62,880 nt of DNA from an uncultured Oscillospiraceae bacterium (GTDB taxonomy: Bacteria > Bacillota > Clostridia > Oscillospirales > Oscillospiraceae), in NCBI GenBank assembly GCA_934589145.1, contig CAKTNW010000010.1, positions 1 through 62,880 of the forward strand. The letters run 5' to 3'. The translations under genes were made by a program, and so were the position numbers. Below are positions 17,906-25,084 of this stretch, piece after piece; position 1 is the first letter of the stretch, and each line of letters begins with the position of its first letter. The notes beneath the pieces are model-generated. The model ran no database searches and was not told where the DNA came from. It saw only the letters and a program-made list of their open reading frames with translations.

Positions 17906-18604
17906 ATGCCCAACATCTATCTCAGCCCGGAGGACCGCGCCAGCAACACCTACGCGGCTGCTGCCCTGTGGAACGGGAAGCCCACCAATGAGAAGGAGCA
18001 GATGTGCCGCTGCGCCGACCTGCTGGAGGCGGCGCTGACGCGCTGCGGCTTTACGGTGCGGAACGTGCAGCGGGGCAACATGTACGACCGGGTGAAGGAG
18101 TCCAACGCCTGGCCCGCCGACCTGCACATGGCGTTGCACACCAACGGCTTTGACGGCCGGGTGTCCGGCACCCGGGTACACTGCTACCCCAGCGCCGAGA
18201 GCCGCCGCATCGGACGGCTGATCCAGGACCGCATCGCCCCCCTGTCCCCCGGCACGTCGGAGCGGCTGGTGGAGAGCGCCGGGCTCTATGAGCTGCGCGC
18301 CAGCCATATGCCCGCCGTGCTGCCGGAGTTCGGCTTCCACGACAATCCGGAGGAGGCCCAGTGGCTCATCGACAGCATGCCCCGCATCGCCGAGGAGACG
18401 GCCCGGGCGGTATGCGAATTCTTCGCGGTGCCCTACGTCGCACCGGCGGAGGCGGAGCAGCCGGTCACGCCGGAGCCGCCCGCGGCGGACACGCCGCTGT
18501 ACCGGGTGCAGGCAGGGGCCTTCCGCTCCCGCCGCAACGCCCAGGCGTACTGCGAAAAAGTAAAGGCCGCCGGATTCCCGGAGGCGTTTGTCGTGGGAGG
18601 TTAA
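17906..18604 (+). CDS. N-acetylmuramoyl-L-alanine amidase (Amidase_3) with SPOR domain
   Basis: The 232-residue protein begins with a zinc amidase_3 domain (about residues 1-155: ALHTNGF carrying the conserved His, the acidic EFGFHDN near the end). After a Pro/Glu linker comes a C-terminal SPOR-like peptidoglycan-binding repeat (YRVQAGAFRSRRNAQAYCEKVKAAG). This is the usual endolysin of Clostridia prophages. No signal peptide is present, which fits holin-dependent release. Its start is 4 bp after the holin stop. Confidence 0.88.
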   Translation: MPNIYLSPEDRASNTYAAAALWNGKPTNEKEQMCRCADLLEAALTRCGFTVRNVQRGNMYDRVKESNAWPADLHMALHTNGFDGRVSGTRVHCYPSAESRRIGRLIQDRIAPLSPGTSERLVESAGLYELRASHMPAVLPEFGFHDNPEEAQWLIDSMPRIAEETARAVCEFFAVPYVAPAEAEQPVTPEPPAADTPLYRVQAGAFRSRRNAQAYCEKVKAAGFPEAFVVGG

Positions 18605-18618
18605 GGCGGAAGAAGCCC

Positions 18619-18661
18619 AAAATAAGGGGACGCCTTTGGCAAAGGCGTCCCTCTTATTTTT
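18619..18661. terminator. Bidirectional terminator
   Basis: The arms AAGGGGACGCCTTT and AAAGGCGTCCCTCTT flank a GGC loop, with A-rich sequence on one side and T-rich on the other. It serves both the amidase gene (plus) and the MscS gene (minus, whose stop lies inside it). Confidence 0.85.
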
Positions 18662-19469
18662 CCACCACATGCACGTTCAAATGGTCATAGGTCATCTCCA
18701 CGCCGTGGCGGGCAAAGGCGTCGCGGAGATTCTCGTTCACCGCGAAGTACACCCGCCAGTAGTCGGCCACCGACGCCCAGCAGCGGACGGAGTACTCGAT
18801 AGAGCTGCTGCCGTAGCTGACCAGCCGCACCTCCGGGGCGGGATCGGCCAGCACGCCGGGGACATCCATGGCCTCCGTGCAGGCGGCCTTCACCGCCTCG
18901 GTGGGCGCGTCGTAGGAGGCGGTCACGTTGTGGACGATGCGCCGCCGCCCCAGGGTGGTGTAGTTCACCACCTTGGCCGAGGCCAGGGTCTTGTTGGGCT
19001 CCATGATGATCTGGCCGTCATACGCCTCCAGCTTGGTGTGGTTCAGGGTGATCTCCCGGACGGTGCCCTCGGCCCCGTCCACCTCGATGACATCGCCGAT
19101 GCTGAAGGGGTGGGAGGACAGGATCACCAGTCCCCCGGCCACGTTGCCCAGGATGTCCTCCGCCGCCAGGGTCACGCCCAAGGTCAGCACCGACATGATG
19201 GCCGTCAGCGACGTGGTGTTGACGCCCAGGGCCCCGGCGGTGATGATGGCCGTCAGCACATACAGCACCGCCTTTACGGCGGTGAGGGTGATCTTCCGCA
19301 GCCGGTCGTTCAGCTTCTGGACACGGTTTAAAAGCCGGGTCACCAGCTTCATCACCAGCCGCACCACCACCAGACAGACCAGCAGCGTCAGGATGGCCGA
19401 CAGGATATGCCCCAGGGTGAACCCGCCCAGGGACGTTGACAAAATCTTGGAAACGCTGAAGTCGTTCAT
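18654..19469 (-). CDS. mscS: MscS-type mechanosensitive channel
   Basis: MscS channels open on membrane tension to release solutes after hypo-osmotic shock. The 271-residue protein has three N-terminal membrane helices; the pore-lining TM3 region LTLGVTLAAEDILGNVAGGLVI is typical. The beta-domain motif follows (PFSIGDVIEVDGAEGTVREI, then EPNKTLASAKVVN), and a C-terminal alpha/beta domain ends in YDHLNVHVVEK. RBS is GGGAGGGTTCCG. It is convergent with the phage cassette. Confidence 0.93.
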   Translation of the reverse strand: MNDFSVSKILSTSLGGFTLGHILSAILTLLVCLVVVRLVMKLVTRLLNRVQKLNDRLRKITLTAVKAVLYVLTAIITAGALGVNTTSLTAIMSVLTLGVTLAAEDILGNVAGGLVILSSHPFSIGDVIEVDGAEGTVREITLNHTKLEAYDGQIIMEPNKTLASAKVVNYTTLGRRRIVHNVTASYDAPTEAVKAACTEAMDVPGVLADPAPEVRLVSYGSSSIEYSVRCWASVADYWRVYFAVNENLRDAFARHGVEMTYDHLNVHVVEK

Positions 19470-19675
19470 ACGGAACCCTCCCGGAAAAAGCTGTTAGGTG
19501 CAGTATAGCAGGCTTGGCCCCGTTTTGCAAACCCTTTCCGTTTTCCGATGGCTGCCATAAGCGGAGCTGTCCGTCGACCACGGACAGTCTTGCCCTTTTG
19601 CCTAAGATTCCGGGGAGACGGCGGGGTGGGGATTGTGCGTTCGGACGATTTTGCGCGGCTGGTATAATTTTCCTC

Positions 19676-19704
19676 TTGCATCGGGGAAAAATATGTGCTA
19701 CACT
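19676..19704 (+). promoter_or_regulatory. Promoter of the lctP leader
   Basis: TTGCAT at 19676-19681 and TACACT at 19699-19704 with a 17-bp spacer. Initiation near 19711 would give a leader of about 280 nt up to the terminator at 19955-19988. No other promoter is obvious before the permease gene. Confidence 0.6.
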
Positions 19705-19735
19705 CCGTTCAACCTCACGAAAGGACACAGCGGAA

Positions 19736-19933
19736 ATGATGATGACCAACGTATTCGCCCATATGACCGCTTACGCGCAGGCCGCCTGCGCTGTGTCCGC
19801 ATGCTCTGACAGCAGCAGCATTATTCTGCCCATGGACGCCATTTTCCTGGCGTCCATTATTATTTTGCTGGTACTGACCAGCCCTGTTGTATGCCGGAAC
19901 ATGACGTCCCCTTCCCCCTGCCTGCCCTCGTAA
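19736..19933 (+). CDS. Putative leader peptide rich in Ile/Leu/Val
   Basis: The 65-codon frame begins ATGATGATG about 10 bp after AAAGGA and stops 21 bp before a terminator hairpin. It contains a dense branched-chain run: DAIFLASIIILLVLTSPVV. Similar runs are the sensing codons of ilv-type attenuator peptides. It could instead be a small one-helix membrane protein. Two hairpins lie inside the frame: GCGCAGG/CCTGCGC (19775-19791) and ATGGACGCCA/TGGCGTCCAT (19832-19857). The operon that follows encodes branched-chain 2-hydroxy/2-keto acid enzymes, which supports regulation over a structural role. Confidence 0.5.
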   Translation: MMMTNVFAHMTAYAQAACAVSACSDSSSIILPMDAIFLASIIILLVLTSPVVCRNMTSPSPCLPS

Positions 19934-19954
19934 GTACACGAAAGCATTTGCAGC

Positions 19955-19989
19955 AAGAGGCTCCGCCATCCGGCGGGGCCTCTTTTTTT
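19955..19989 (+). terminator. Leader terminator upstream of lctP
   Basis: GAGGCTCCGCC and GGCGGGGCCTC pair, with one G-T pair, and are followed by seven T. It sits between the promoter and the permease gene, so it must be read through for operon expression. A further imperfect hairpin (about 19998-20032) follows. Confidence 0.8.
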
Positions 19990-20068
19990 CATAGATCCCG
20001 GCATTTCTCGCCTGGCCAGCGGAGAAACGCCACAAAAACGAAACGAACAAGAAAGTGAGAAAACTCCT

Positions 20069-21607
20069 ATGGACTTCCTGAATTTTGTCATGGCACTCAG
20101 CCCCATCGTGGTGGTGCTGGTGGGCATCCTGGGCTTTCGTCAGTCTGCCAAGCGCGTTGCGCCTGTTGCCCTGCTGTGGACACTTCTGCTGGCCTTTACC
20201 TACTTCAACGTGACCGGCGCCGCCTTCAAGGACAACGTGGCCGTCTATGACGCCCTTCTCTGGAAGGGCATCAAGGAGGGTCTGAAGATCGTGCTGATGG
20301 TGTTCGGCGCCTTTGTGATATTGAACCTGCTCCGTGATACCGGCGCCATCGACGAGGTGAAGGGCGCCATCGCCCGCATCAGTGACGACCGCCGGGTGCA
20401 GGTGGTCATCATCGGCATGATGCTGCCCATCTTCCTGGAGGGCGCGGCAGGCGCGGGCTCTCCCGCCGCCATCGCCGCCCCGTTCCTGGTGGCCCTGGGC
20501 TTTGACCCGGTGACCTCCATCGCCCTGGCCCTGCTGGGCGACGCCACGCCCTGCTCCTGGGGCGGCGCGGGCCTGACCACCATCAACGGCGGCGCGGCCC
20601 TGACCGACGCGGGCCTCAGCACCGTGGCGCTGAACTCCGCCATGGTGGGCCGCATCCACATGTTCGGCGTGCTGGTGATCCCCTTTATCATGGTGGCCAT
20701 GACCTTTGGCCGCAAGGGCTTCAAGGGCATCGTGCCCTACCTCTGCTTTGCCGGTGTGTCCACCGGCGCGGTGATGTTCGTCCTGTCCAACCTCGTGGGC
20801 GCCGAGGTCACCTCCATGGGCACCGGCCTTCTGGCCATCCTCCTCAACGTGGCCTACGTCAAGCTGGTGGGCGTCAGGACGCCGGAGGAGTACCGCTACC
20901 GCTTTACCAGTCAGGAGAAGAAGTACGGCCCGCTCCGGGCCATGTCCCCCTACATCTACATGCTGGTGCTGCTGCCCGCCGTGCGCTACGGCTTCCCGGC
21001 GCTGGTGAAAAACGGCTTCGCCGTCATGTGTACCTTCGGCTATATCGTGTGGGTGGACGTGGTAATCCTCATCTGCGGCTTCCTGGGCGCGATGACGCTG
21101 AAAACCGGCATGAAGCAGTATGGCCGGATCTGCGCCAAGACCGTGGGCCATGTGCTGCCGGTGCTGGTGACCATGGGCAGCCTGCTGGTGGTGTCGTATA
21201 TCATGCAGTCCCCCTCCACCGGCATGATGAACCTGCTGGCCTCGGACATCGCCGCCGTGGTGGGCCGGTTCTATCCCGCCGCCGCCGTGCTCATCGGCGC
21301 CAGCGGCTCCTTCATCACTGGCACGGGTCTCGGCTCCAACATCATGTTCGCCGACATGCACATCCAGGCGGCCCAGGCGTTGGGCATGAACCCCATCACC
21401 GTCTTCGCCGGACAGAATGCCGGTGCGTCTCTGGGCAACCTGATCTGCCCCAACAATACGGTGGCCGCCTGCGCCACGGTGGATCAGGTGGGCAACGAAA
21501 ACCAGGTCATGAAGCGGACGCTGCCCGCCTTCGCCGTCATCCTGGTGCTGTACATGGTGCTGACCATGCTGTATACCTGTGTGTTATTCCCTTATTTTGG
21601 GGCTTAA
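20069..21607 (+). CDS. lctP: L-lactate permease family transporter
   Basis: The 512-residue polytopic membrane protein matches the LctP/GlcA (LldP) family, which moves lactate, glycolate and related 2-hydroxyacids with protons. Typical segments are AGAGSPAAIAAPFLVALGF, GDATPCSWGGAG, GASGSFITGTGLGSN and GQNAGASLGNLICPNNTVAA. About 12-13 membrane helices are present. It is the first structural gene of a three-gene unit: 46 bp to the dehydrogenase, then 43 bp to ilvE. The context suggests the substrate may be a branched-chain 2-hydroxyacid instead of, or as well as, lactate. Confidence 0.9.
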   Translation: MDFLNFVMALSPIVVVLVGILGFRQSAKRVAPVALLWTLLLAFTYFNVTGAAFKDNVAVYDALLWKGIKEGLKIVLMVFGAFVILNLLRDTGAIDEVKGAIARISDDRRVQVVIIGMMLPIFLEGAAGAGSPAAIAAPFLVALGFDPVTSIALALLGDATPCSWGGAGLTTINGGAALTDAGLSTVALNSAMVGRIHMFGVLVIPFIMVAMTFGRKGFKGIVPYLCFAGVSTGAVMFVLSNLVGAEVTSMGTGLLAILLNVAYVKLVGVRTPEEYRYRFTSQEKKYGPLRAMSPYIYMLVLLPAVRYGFPALVKNGFAVMCTFGYIVWVDVVILICGFLGAMTLKTGMKQYGRICAKTVGHVLPVLVTMGSLLVVSYIMQSPSTGMMNLLASDIAAVVGRFYPAAAVLIGASGSFITGTGLGSNIMFADMHIQAAQALGMNPITVFAGQNAGASLGNLICPNNTVAACATVDQVGNENQVMKRTLPAFAVILVLYMVLTMLYTCVLFPYFGA

Positions 21608-21653
21608 ATGCAAAATAATTACGATATTATCAAGTCGAAAGGATGGTTTTACC

Positions 21654-22601
21654 ATGAAAAAACGTGTTCTTGGCGTGATCGGTCTGGGCCATGTGGGCGC
21701 CCATGTGGCCTACGCCCTGGCGGTGCAGGGCATCGCCGACGAGCTGGTGCTGGTGGATCAGAACCAGCAGAAGCTGGCCAGCGAGGTGCAGGATCTCCGC
21801 GACGCAGCGGCGTATCTGCCCCACCGGGTCACCGTCCGCTCTGGTGATTTCGCCGATCTGGGCGAGTGTGACGTGATCGTCAACAGCGTGGGCAAGATCG
21901 AGCTGCTGCGGGGCACCCACGACCGGGTGACCGAGATGGATTTCACCATCCCCGCCGTCCGCGGCTACGCGGAAAAGGTGAAGGCCAGCGGCTTTGACGG
22001 CGTGCTCATCAACATCACCAACCCCTGCGACATCGTCACCCGTGAGCTGGCGCTGGGTCTGGGCCTGCCCAAGGGCCGCGTGTTCGGCACCGGCACGGGG
22101 CTGGACACCTCCCGCCTTCTCAGCGCCCTGGCCCGCCAGACCGGCATCGACCACAAGTCCATCACCTGCTACATGCTGGGCGAGCACGGCAACCAGCAGT
22201 TCGCCCCCTGGTCCTGCGTCAGCTTCAAGGGCATGCCCCTGGACAAGTGGGCCGAGACGGACGAGCGCTTCCGCTTTGACCGGGACGCCCTGCAGAAGGA
22301 GTCCATCGGCGGCGGCTGGGTCACCTTCTCCGGCAAGTTCTGCACCGAGTACGGCATCGCCACCACCGCCGCCCGCATGGCCCACATCGTGCTGCACGAT
22401 GAAAAGGCCGTCATGCCCGCCAGCATGGAGCTGTGCGGCGAGTACGGCGAGAGCGGCCTGTTCGCCGGCGTCCCCTGCGTCATCGGCGCAAACGGCGTGG
22501 AGGAGGTGGTGGAGCTGCCCCTGACCGCTGAGGAGAAGGCCACCTTCCACCAGTGCTGCGAGGGCATCCGCCACAATATGGAGCATCTGAAAGAGATCTG
22601 A
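21654..22601 (+). CDS. L-2-hydroxyacid dehydrogenase (LDH / L-HicDH type)
   Basis: The 315-residue enzyme belongs to the LDH/MDH family: NAD loop GLGHVG at residues 10-15, Asp of LVDQN that selects NAD, active-loop Arg in GTHDR, Asp-Arg substrate residues in TNPCD and TGLDTSRLL, and catalytic His in GEHGNQQF at about 178. The loop residue that is Gln in lactate and Arg in malate dehydrogenases appears to be Leu here (GKIELLRGTHDR; hand alignment). That favours larger substrates such as 2-oxoisocaproate. The start follows AAAGGATGG. Confidence 0.85.
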   Translation: MKKRVLGVIGLGHVGAHVAYALAVQGIADELVLVDQNQQKLASEVQDLRDAAAYLPHRVTVRSGDFADLGECDVIVNSVGKIELLRGTHDRVTEMDFTIPAVRGYAEKVKASGFDGVLINITNPCDIVTRELALGLGLPKGRVFGTGTGLDTSRLLSALARQTGIDHKSITCYMLGEHGNQQFAPWSCVSFKGMPLDKWAETDERFRFDRDALQKESIGGGWVTFSGKFCTEYGIATTAARMAHIVLHDEKAVMPASMELCGEYGESGLFAGVPCVIGANGVEEVVELPLTAEEKATFHQCCEGIRHNMEHLKEI

Positions 22602-22644
22602 ATCTGAAAATTTGAAAATAATTTGAATCCGGAGGTAAATTATT

Positions 22645-23712
22645 ATGAATATCACTGTCACGAAGAATCCCCATCCCGGCACCCTGCCCCCCTCCGATCA
22701 GCTGGGCTTCGGCACCGTGTTCACCGACCACATGTTCGTCATGGACTACACCGAGCAGGACGGCTGGCACAACGCCCGCGTTGTGCCCTACGGCCCCATC
22801 GCCCTGTCCCCCGCCGCCAGCGTCCTGCACTACGGCACCGAGGTATTCGAGGGTCTGAAGGCCTACCGCCGCCCCGACGGTGAAGTACAGCTCTTCCGCC
22901 CCTGGGAGAACATCGCCCGGCTGAACCGCTCCTGTGAGCGTCTGGGCCTGCCCCAGGTGGATCCCGATGACGCATTGCAGGCCATCAAGGAGGTGGTCCG
23001 CGTAGATCAGAGCTGGGTGCCCAGCGACCCCGGTACCAGCCTGTACATCCGCCCCTTCCTGTACTCCACCGACCCCACCCTGGCGCTGCACGGCGTCCAT
23101 GAGGCGTCCTTCGTCATCATCCTCTCCCCCTCCGGCAGCTACTTTGCCGACGGTCTGAAGCCCGTGCCCATCATGGTGGAGACCGAGGATGTCCGTGCCG
23201 TCCGCGGCGGCACCGGCGAGGCCAAGTGCGGCGGCAACTACGGCGCGGCCAACCGTGCCGGTGAGCGGGCCGAGGCCAAGGGCTACTCCCAGGTGCTGTG
23301 GCTGGACGGCGTGGAGCGCAAGTATGTGGAGGAGGGCGGCGGCATGAACGTCATGTTCAAGATCAATGGCACCGTCGTTACCCCCGCCCTGACCGGCTCC
23401 ATCCTCCGGGGCGTCACCCGCAAGTCCGCCATTGAGCTGCTGAAGAGCTGGAACATGCCGGTGGAGGAGCGCCTGCTGAGCGTGGACGAGCTGTTCGAGG
23501 CCGCACGCACCGGCGCGCTGGAGGAGGCATGGTGCATCGGCACCGCCGCCGTCATCTCCCCCATCGGCGCACTGGGCTGGGGCGACGTGCGCTACGAGGT
23601 CAACGGCGGCCAGATCGGCGCACTGTCCCAGAAGCTCTATGACGAGCTGACCGGCATCCAGTGGGGCACCAAGCCCGATCCCTTCGGCTGGACCTGCAAA
23701 GTCGGGGAGTAA
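22645..23712 (+). CDS. ilvE: Branched-chain amino acid aminotransferase
   Basis: This fold-type IV PLP enzyme interconverts Leu/Ile/Val and their 2-oxo acids with 2-oxoglutarate/glutamate. The 355-residue length and motifs fit the class II BCAT group: YGTEVFEGLKAYRRPDG, RPFLYST, catalytic Lys in AKCGGNYGAA at about residue 194, WLDGVERKYVEE and EEAWCIGTAAVISPIG. RBS is CCGGAGG. As last gene of the permease-dehydrogenase-ilvE unit it can supply 2-oxoisocaproate to the dehydrogenase. Confidence 0.96.
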   Translation: MNITVTKNPHPGTLPPSDQLGFGTVFTDHMFVMDYTEQDGWHNARVVPYGPIALSPAASVLHYGTEVFEGLKAYRRPDGEVQLFRPWENIARLNRSCERLGLPQVDPDDALQAIKEVVRVDQSWVPSDPGTSLYIRPFLYSTDPTLALHGVHEASFVIILSPSGSYFADGLKPVPIMVETEDVRAVRGGTGEAKCGGNYGAANRAGERAEAKGYSQVLWLDGVERKYVEEGGGMNVMFKINGTVVTPALTGSILRGVTRKSAIELLKSWNMPVEERLLSVDELFEAARTGALEEAWCIGTAAVISPIGALGWGDVRYEVNGGQIGALSQKLYDELTGIQWGTKPDPFGWTCKVGE

Positions 23713-23782
23713 ACCGAAAAAGCACAGGGGCAGATCCGATCTTAGCGGCTATGCAGCCCTACGAAATCCTACTCCCCCCGTG

Positions 23783-23898
23783 CGTAGGGGAGGGGCTCTG
23801 CCCCTCCCGCTTGTTACACAACGGTGCCGTCGGTAATCGGCGGGCAGGGCACCCCAAGGGTGCTCGTTTCGCTTCGCTCCACCGCGTCCACCCCGCCT
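23783..23898. repeat. Modular palindromic repeat cluster D
   Basis: A GAGGGGCTCTGCCCCTC unit begins with CGTAGGGG at 23783. A second unit has a GGGCACCCCAAGGGTGC medium loop (about 23847-23898). The 230-bp gap holds no gene. Confidence 0.8.
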
Positions 23899-23918
23899 CT
23901 ACATCTCTTTACGCGCAT

Positions 23919-23950
23919 AAAAAGAGGACGCTTTCGCGTCCTCTTTTTTA
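23919..23950. terminator. Bidirectional terminator, AAAGAGGACGC type
   Basis: AAAAAGAGGACGC and GCGTCCTCTTTTT flank a short TTTC loop. It ends ilvE (plus) and the small gene at 23948 (minus). The same hairpin recurs at 24809-24840 and 25044-25074, with variants at 24459-24486 and 35911-35941. Confidence 0.88.
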
Positions 23951-24112
23951 TTCACCTTCCGCGTAAATGTCCTCGCACCGCTGCTGGGCTGCCGTCAACA
24001 CGTCTACCGCCCGCCGCAGAGTCTCTTCCTCACCGCAGCTGCCCTCCAGCAGGTGCAAAGCGTCCTCCGCCGCGTGGAACATCGTCAGATACATCTTCTT
24101 ATAATCCACCAT
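23948..24112 (-). CDS. Small hypothetical protein
   Basis: The 54-residue acidic helical protein (MVDYKKMYLTMFHAAEDALH onward, ending DIYAEGE) is preceded by GGGAGGTGAG at good spacing. Short helical proteins of this appearance are frequent near prophage regulators in Clostridia. I assign no function. It is divergent from the XRE-type gene at 24250. Confidence 0.6.
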   Translation of the reverse strand: MVDYKKMYLTMFHAAEDALHLLEGSCGEEETLRRAVDVLTAAQQRCEDIYAEGE

Positions 24113-24205
24113 CCGTCTCACCTCCCGCGCCGGGGCAGGACAAAGTATTCCCCGGTTTCTCACATTGTATTTCTATTATAGCCTGATATTTGGCAATATT
24201 CAAGA

Positions 24206-24216
24206 GGAACGATTCC
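24206..24216. promoter_or_regulatory. Putative operator GGAACGATTCC
   Basis: A near-palindrome GGAACGATTCC lies about 35 bp before the XRE-type gene. The 9-mer GGAACGATT recurs inverted (AATCGTTCC, 24562-24570) before the second XRE gene, in both cases beside a possible -10. Confidence 0.4.
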
Positions 24217-24249
24217 CTGTATGCTTAAAGCGTCAGGGAGGTGACAGGA

Positions 24250-24453
24250 GTGATCGTGTTCGACCCGCTGTGGGAGACAATGAAGCGCCGGGGCATCAGC
24301 CAGTACACGCTGATTAAGGAATATGGCGTCAGCACAGGAACGCTGGATGCGCTGCGGAAAAACCGCAGCATCACCCTGAACACGCTGAACGATCTGTGCC
24401 GCATCCTGCAATGCCCGGTGGAGGATGTTATCCGCTATATTCCCGACGAATAA
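24250..24453 (+). CDS. Cro/CI-type helix-turn-helix regulator
   Basis: The 67-residue protein is a minimal HTH_26-like repressor: SQYTLIKEYGVSTGTLDALR forms the helix-turn-helix and NTLNDLCRILQCPVEDVIRY the following helices. The GTG at 24250 lies 8 bp after GGGAGG; the longer frame starting at 24241 overlaps that site. It is probably a regulator left from a mobile element. Confidence 0.8.
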   Translation: MIVFDPLWETMKRRGISQYTLIKEYGVSTGTLDALRKNRSITLNTLNDLCRILQCPVEDVIRYIPDE

Positions 24454-24458
24454 GATAA

Positions 24459-24486
24459 AAAAGAGGATGCGTCCGCGTCCTCTTTT
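24459..24486 (+). terminator. Terminator, variant of the AAAGAGGACGC hairpin
   Basis: AAAAGAGGATGC and GCGTCCTCTTTT pair with one G-T pair around a GTCC loop. Confidence 0.8.
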
Positions 24487-24556
24487 CATTTGTGCATTGT
24501 ATGCCATCCGTCTCACCTTACCGTCATTTTAGAACAATATATTCAAATTGTCAATA

Positions 24557-24569
24557 GAACAAATCGTTC
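24557..24569. promoter_or_regulatory. Putative operator GAAC-N5-GTTC
   Basis: The inverted repeat GAAC/GTTC directly precedes TATACT (24574-24579), the likely -10 of the second XRE gene. The AATCGTTCC part matches the site before the first regulator. Confidence 0.4.
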
Positions 24570-24584
24570 CACGTATACTAGGCT

Positions 24585-24806
24585 ATGGTGATGTATATGG
24601 AGCGATACAAGCGGATCCGCGACCTGCGGGAGGATCACGACATGACACAAAGGGCGGTGGGCGAGGCCATCAACGTGCCCCAGCGCACCTACGCCTACTA
24701 CGAGAGCGGCCAGCGGATGATCCCGCCGCGGGTGCTGTGCGCCCTGGCCGACCTGTACGGCGTCAGCGTGGACTACCTGCTGGAGCGGACAGACGATAAG
24801 AAATAA
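24585..24806 (+). CDS. XRE-family helix-turn-helix regulator
   Basis: The 73-residue protein is a compact XRE repressor: RYKRIRDLREDHDMTQRAVG, then INVPQRTYAYYESGQRMIPP (recognition helix) and ALADLYGVSVDYLLERTD. Several Met codons are close together (24585, 24591, 24597), and no strong Shine-Dalgarno is visible, so the exact start is uncertain and the message may have a very short leader. Together with the gene at 24250 it forms a two-repressor group. Confidence 0.85.
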   Translation: MVMYMERYKRIRDLREDHDMTQRAVGEAINVPQRTYAYYESGQRMIPPRVLCALADLYGVSVDYLLERTDDKK

Positions 24807-24808
24807 CA

Positions 24809-24840
24809 CAAAAAGAGGACGCTTTCGCGTCCTCTTTTTA
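24809..24840 (+). terminator. Terminator, AAAGAGGACGC type
   Basis: This hairpin is identical to the one at 25044-25074. It is the start of the 98-bp duplicated segment described for the serA 3' end. Confidence 0.88.
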
Positions 24841-24907
24841 TTGAAACAACTTACATACCCTTGATGATGTCCACGATCTCGGCGCCGATGCGCTTCTGCG
24901 CCTCGAC
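24810..24907 (-). pseudogene. Duplicated serA 3' end with terminator
   Basis: The 98 bp from 24810 to 24907 repeat 25044-25141 with two mismatches (24847 and 24857, the latter synonymous in the serA frame). The segment contains the terminator and the last 19 codons plus stop of serA. There is no start or upstream coding sequence, so it is a fragment. A long palindromic-repeat module lies between the two copies. Confidence 0.9.
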
Positions 24908-25043
24908 GGGGAGCGATCCGAGCGCCGCCAGTGGCGGATGAAGCGAGGTGAGCGAGTGGCAGCGGTCAAAATTTCAAGCGCCCGCCGTAAGGCAGCGCAG
25001 AAATTTTGGGCACCGCAACAGGCAGCAGCGCCGATCGGCGCAT
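24908..25043. repeat. Long palindromic module E
   Basis: This carries the same long module found as a loop insert in clusters A, C and J: GAGCGATCCGAGCG, a GCCAGTGGC hairpin, AAGCGAGGTGAGCGAGTGGC, then AAATTTC...GAAATTTT arms and GCACCGCAACAGG. It lacks the CGTAGGG borders and sits between the two copies of the serA 3' end. Confidence 0.85.
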
Positions 25044-25074
25044 AAAAAGAGGACGCTTTCGCGTCCTCTTTTTA
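25044..25074 (-). terminator. serA terminator, AAAGAGGACGC type
   Basis: AAAAAGAGGACGC / GCGTCCTCTTTTT lies just downstream of the serA stop (25085) on the minus strand. Confidence 0.88.
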
Positions 25075-25084
25075 TTGAAATAAC

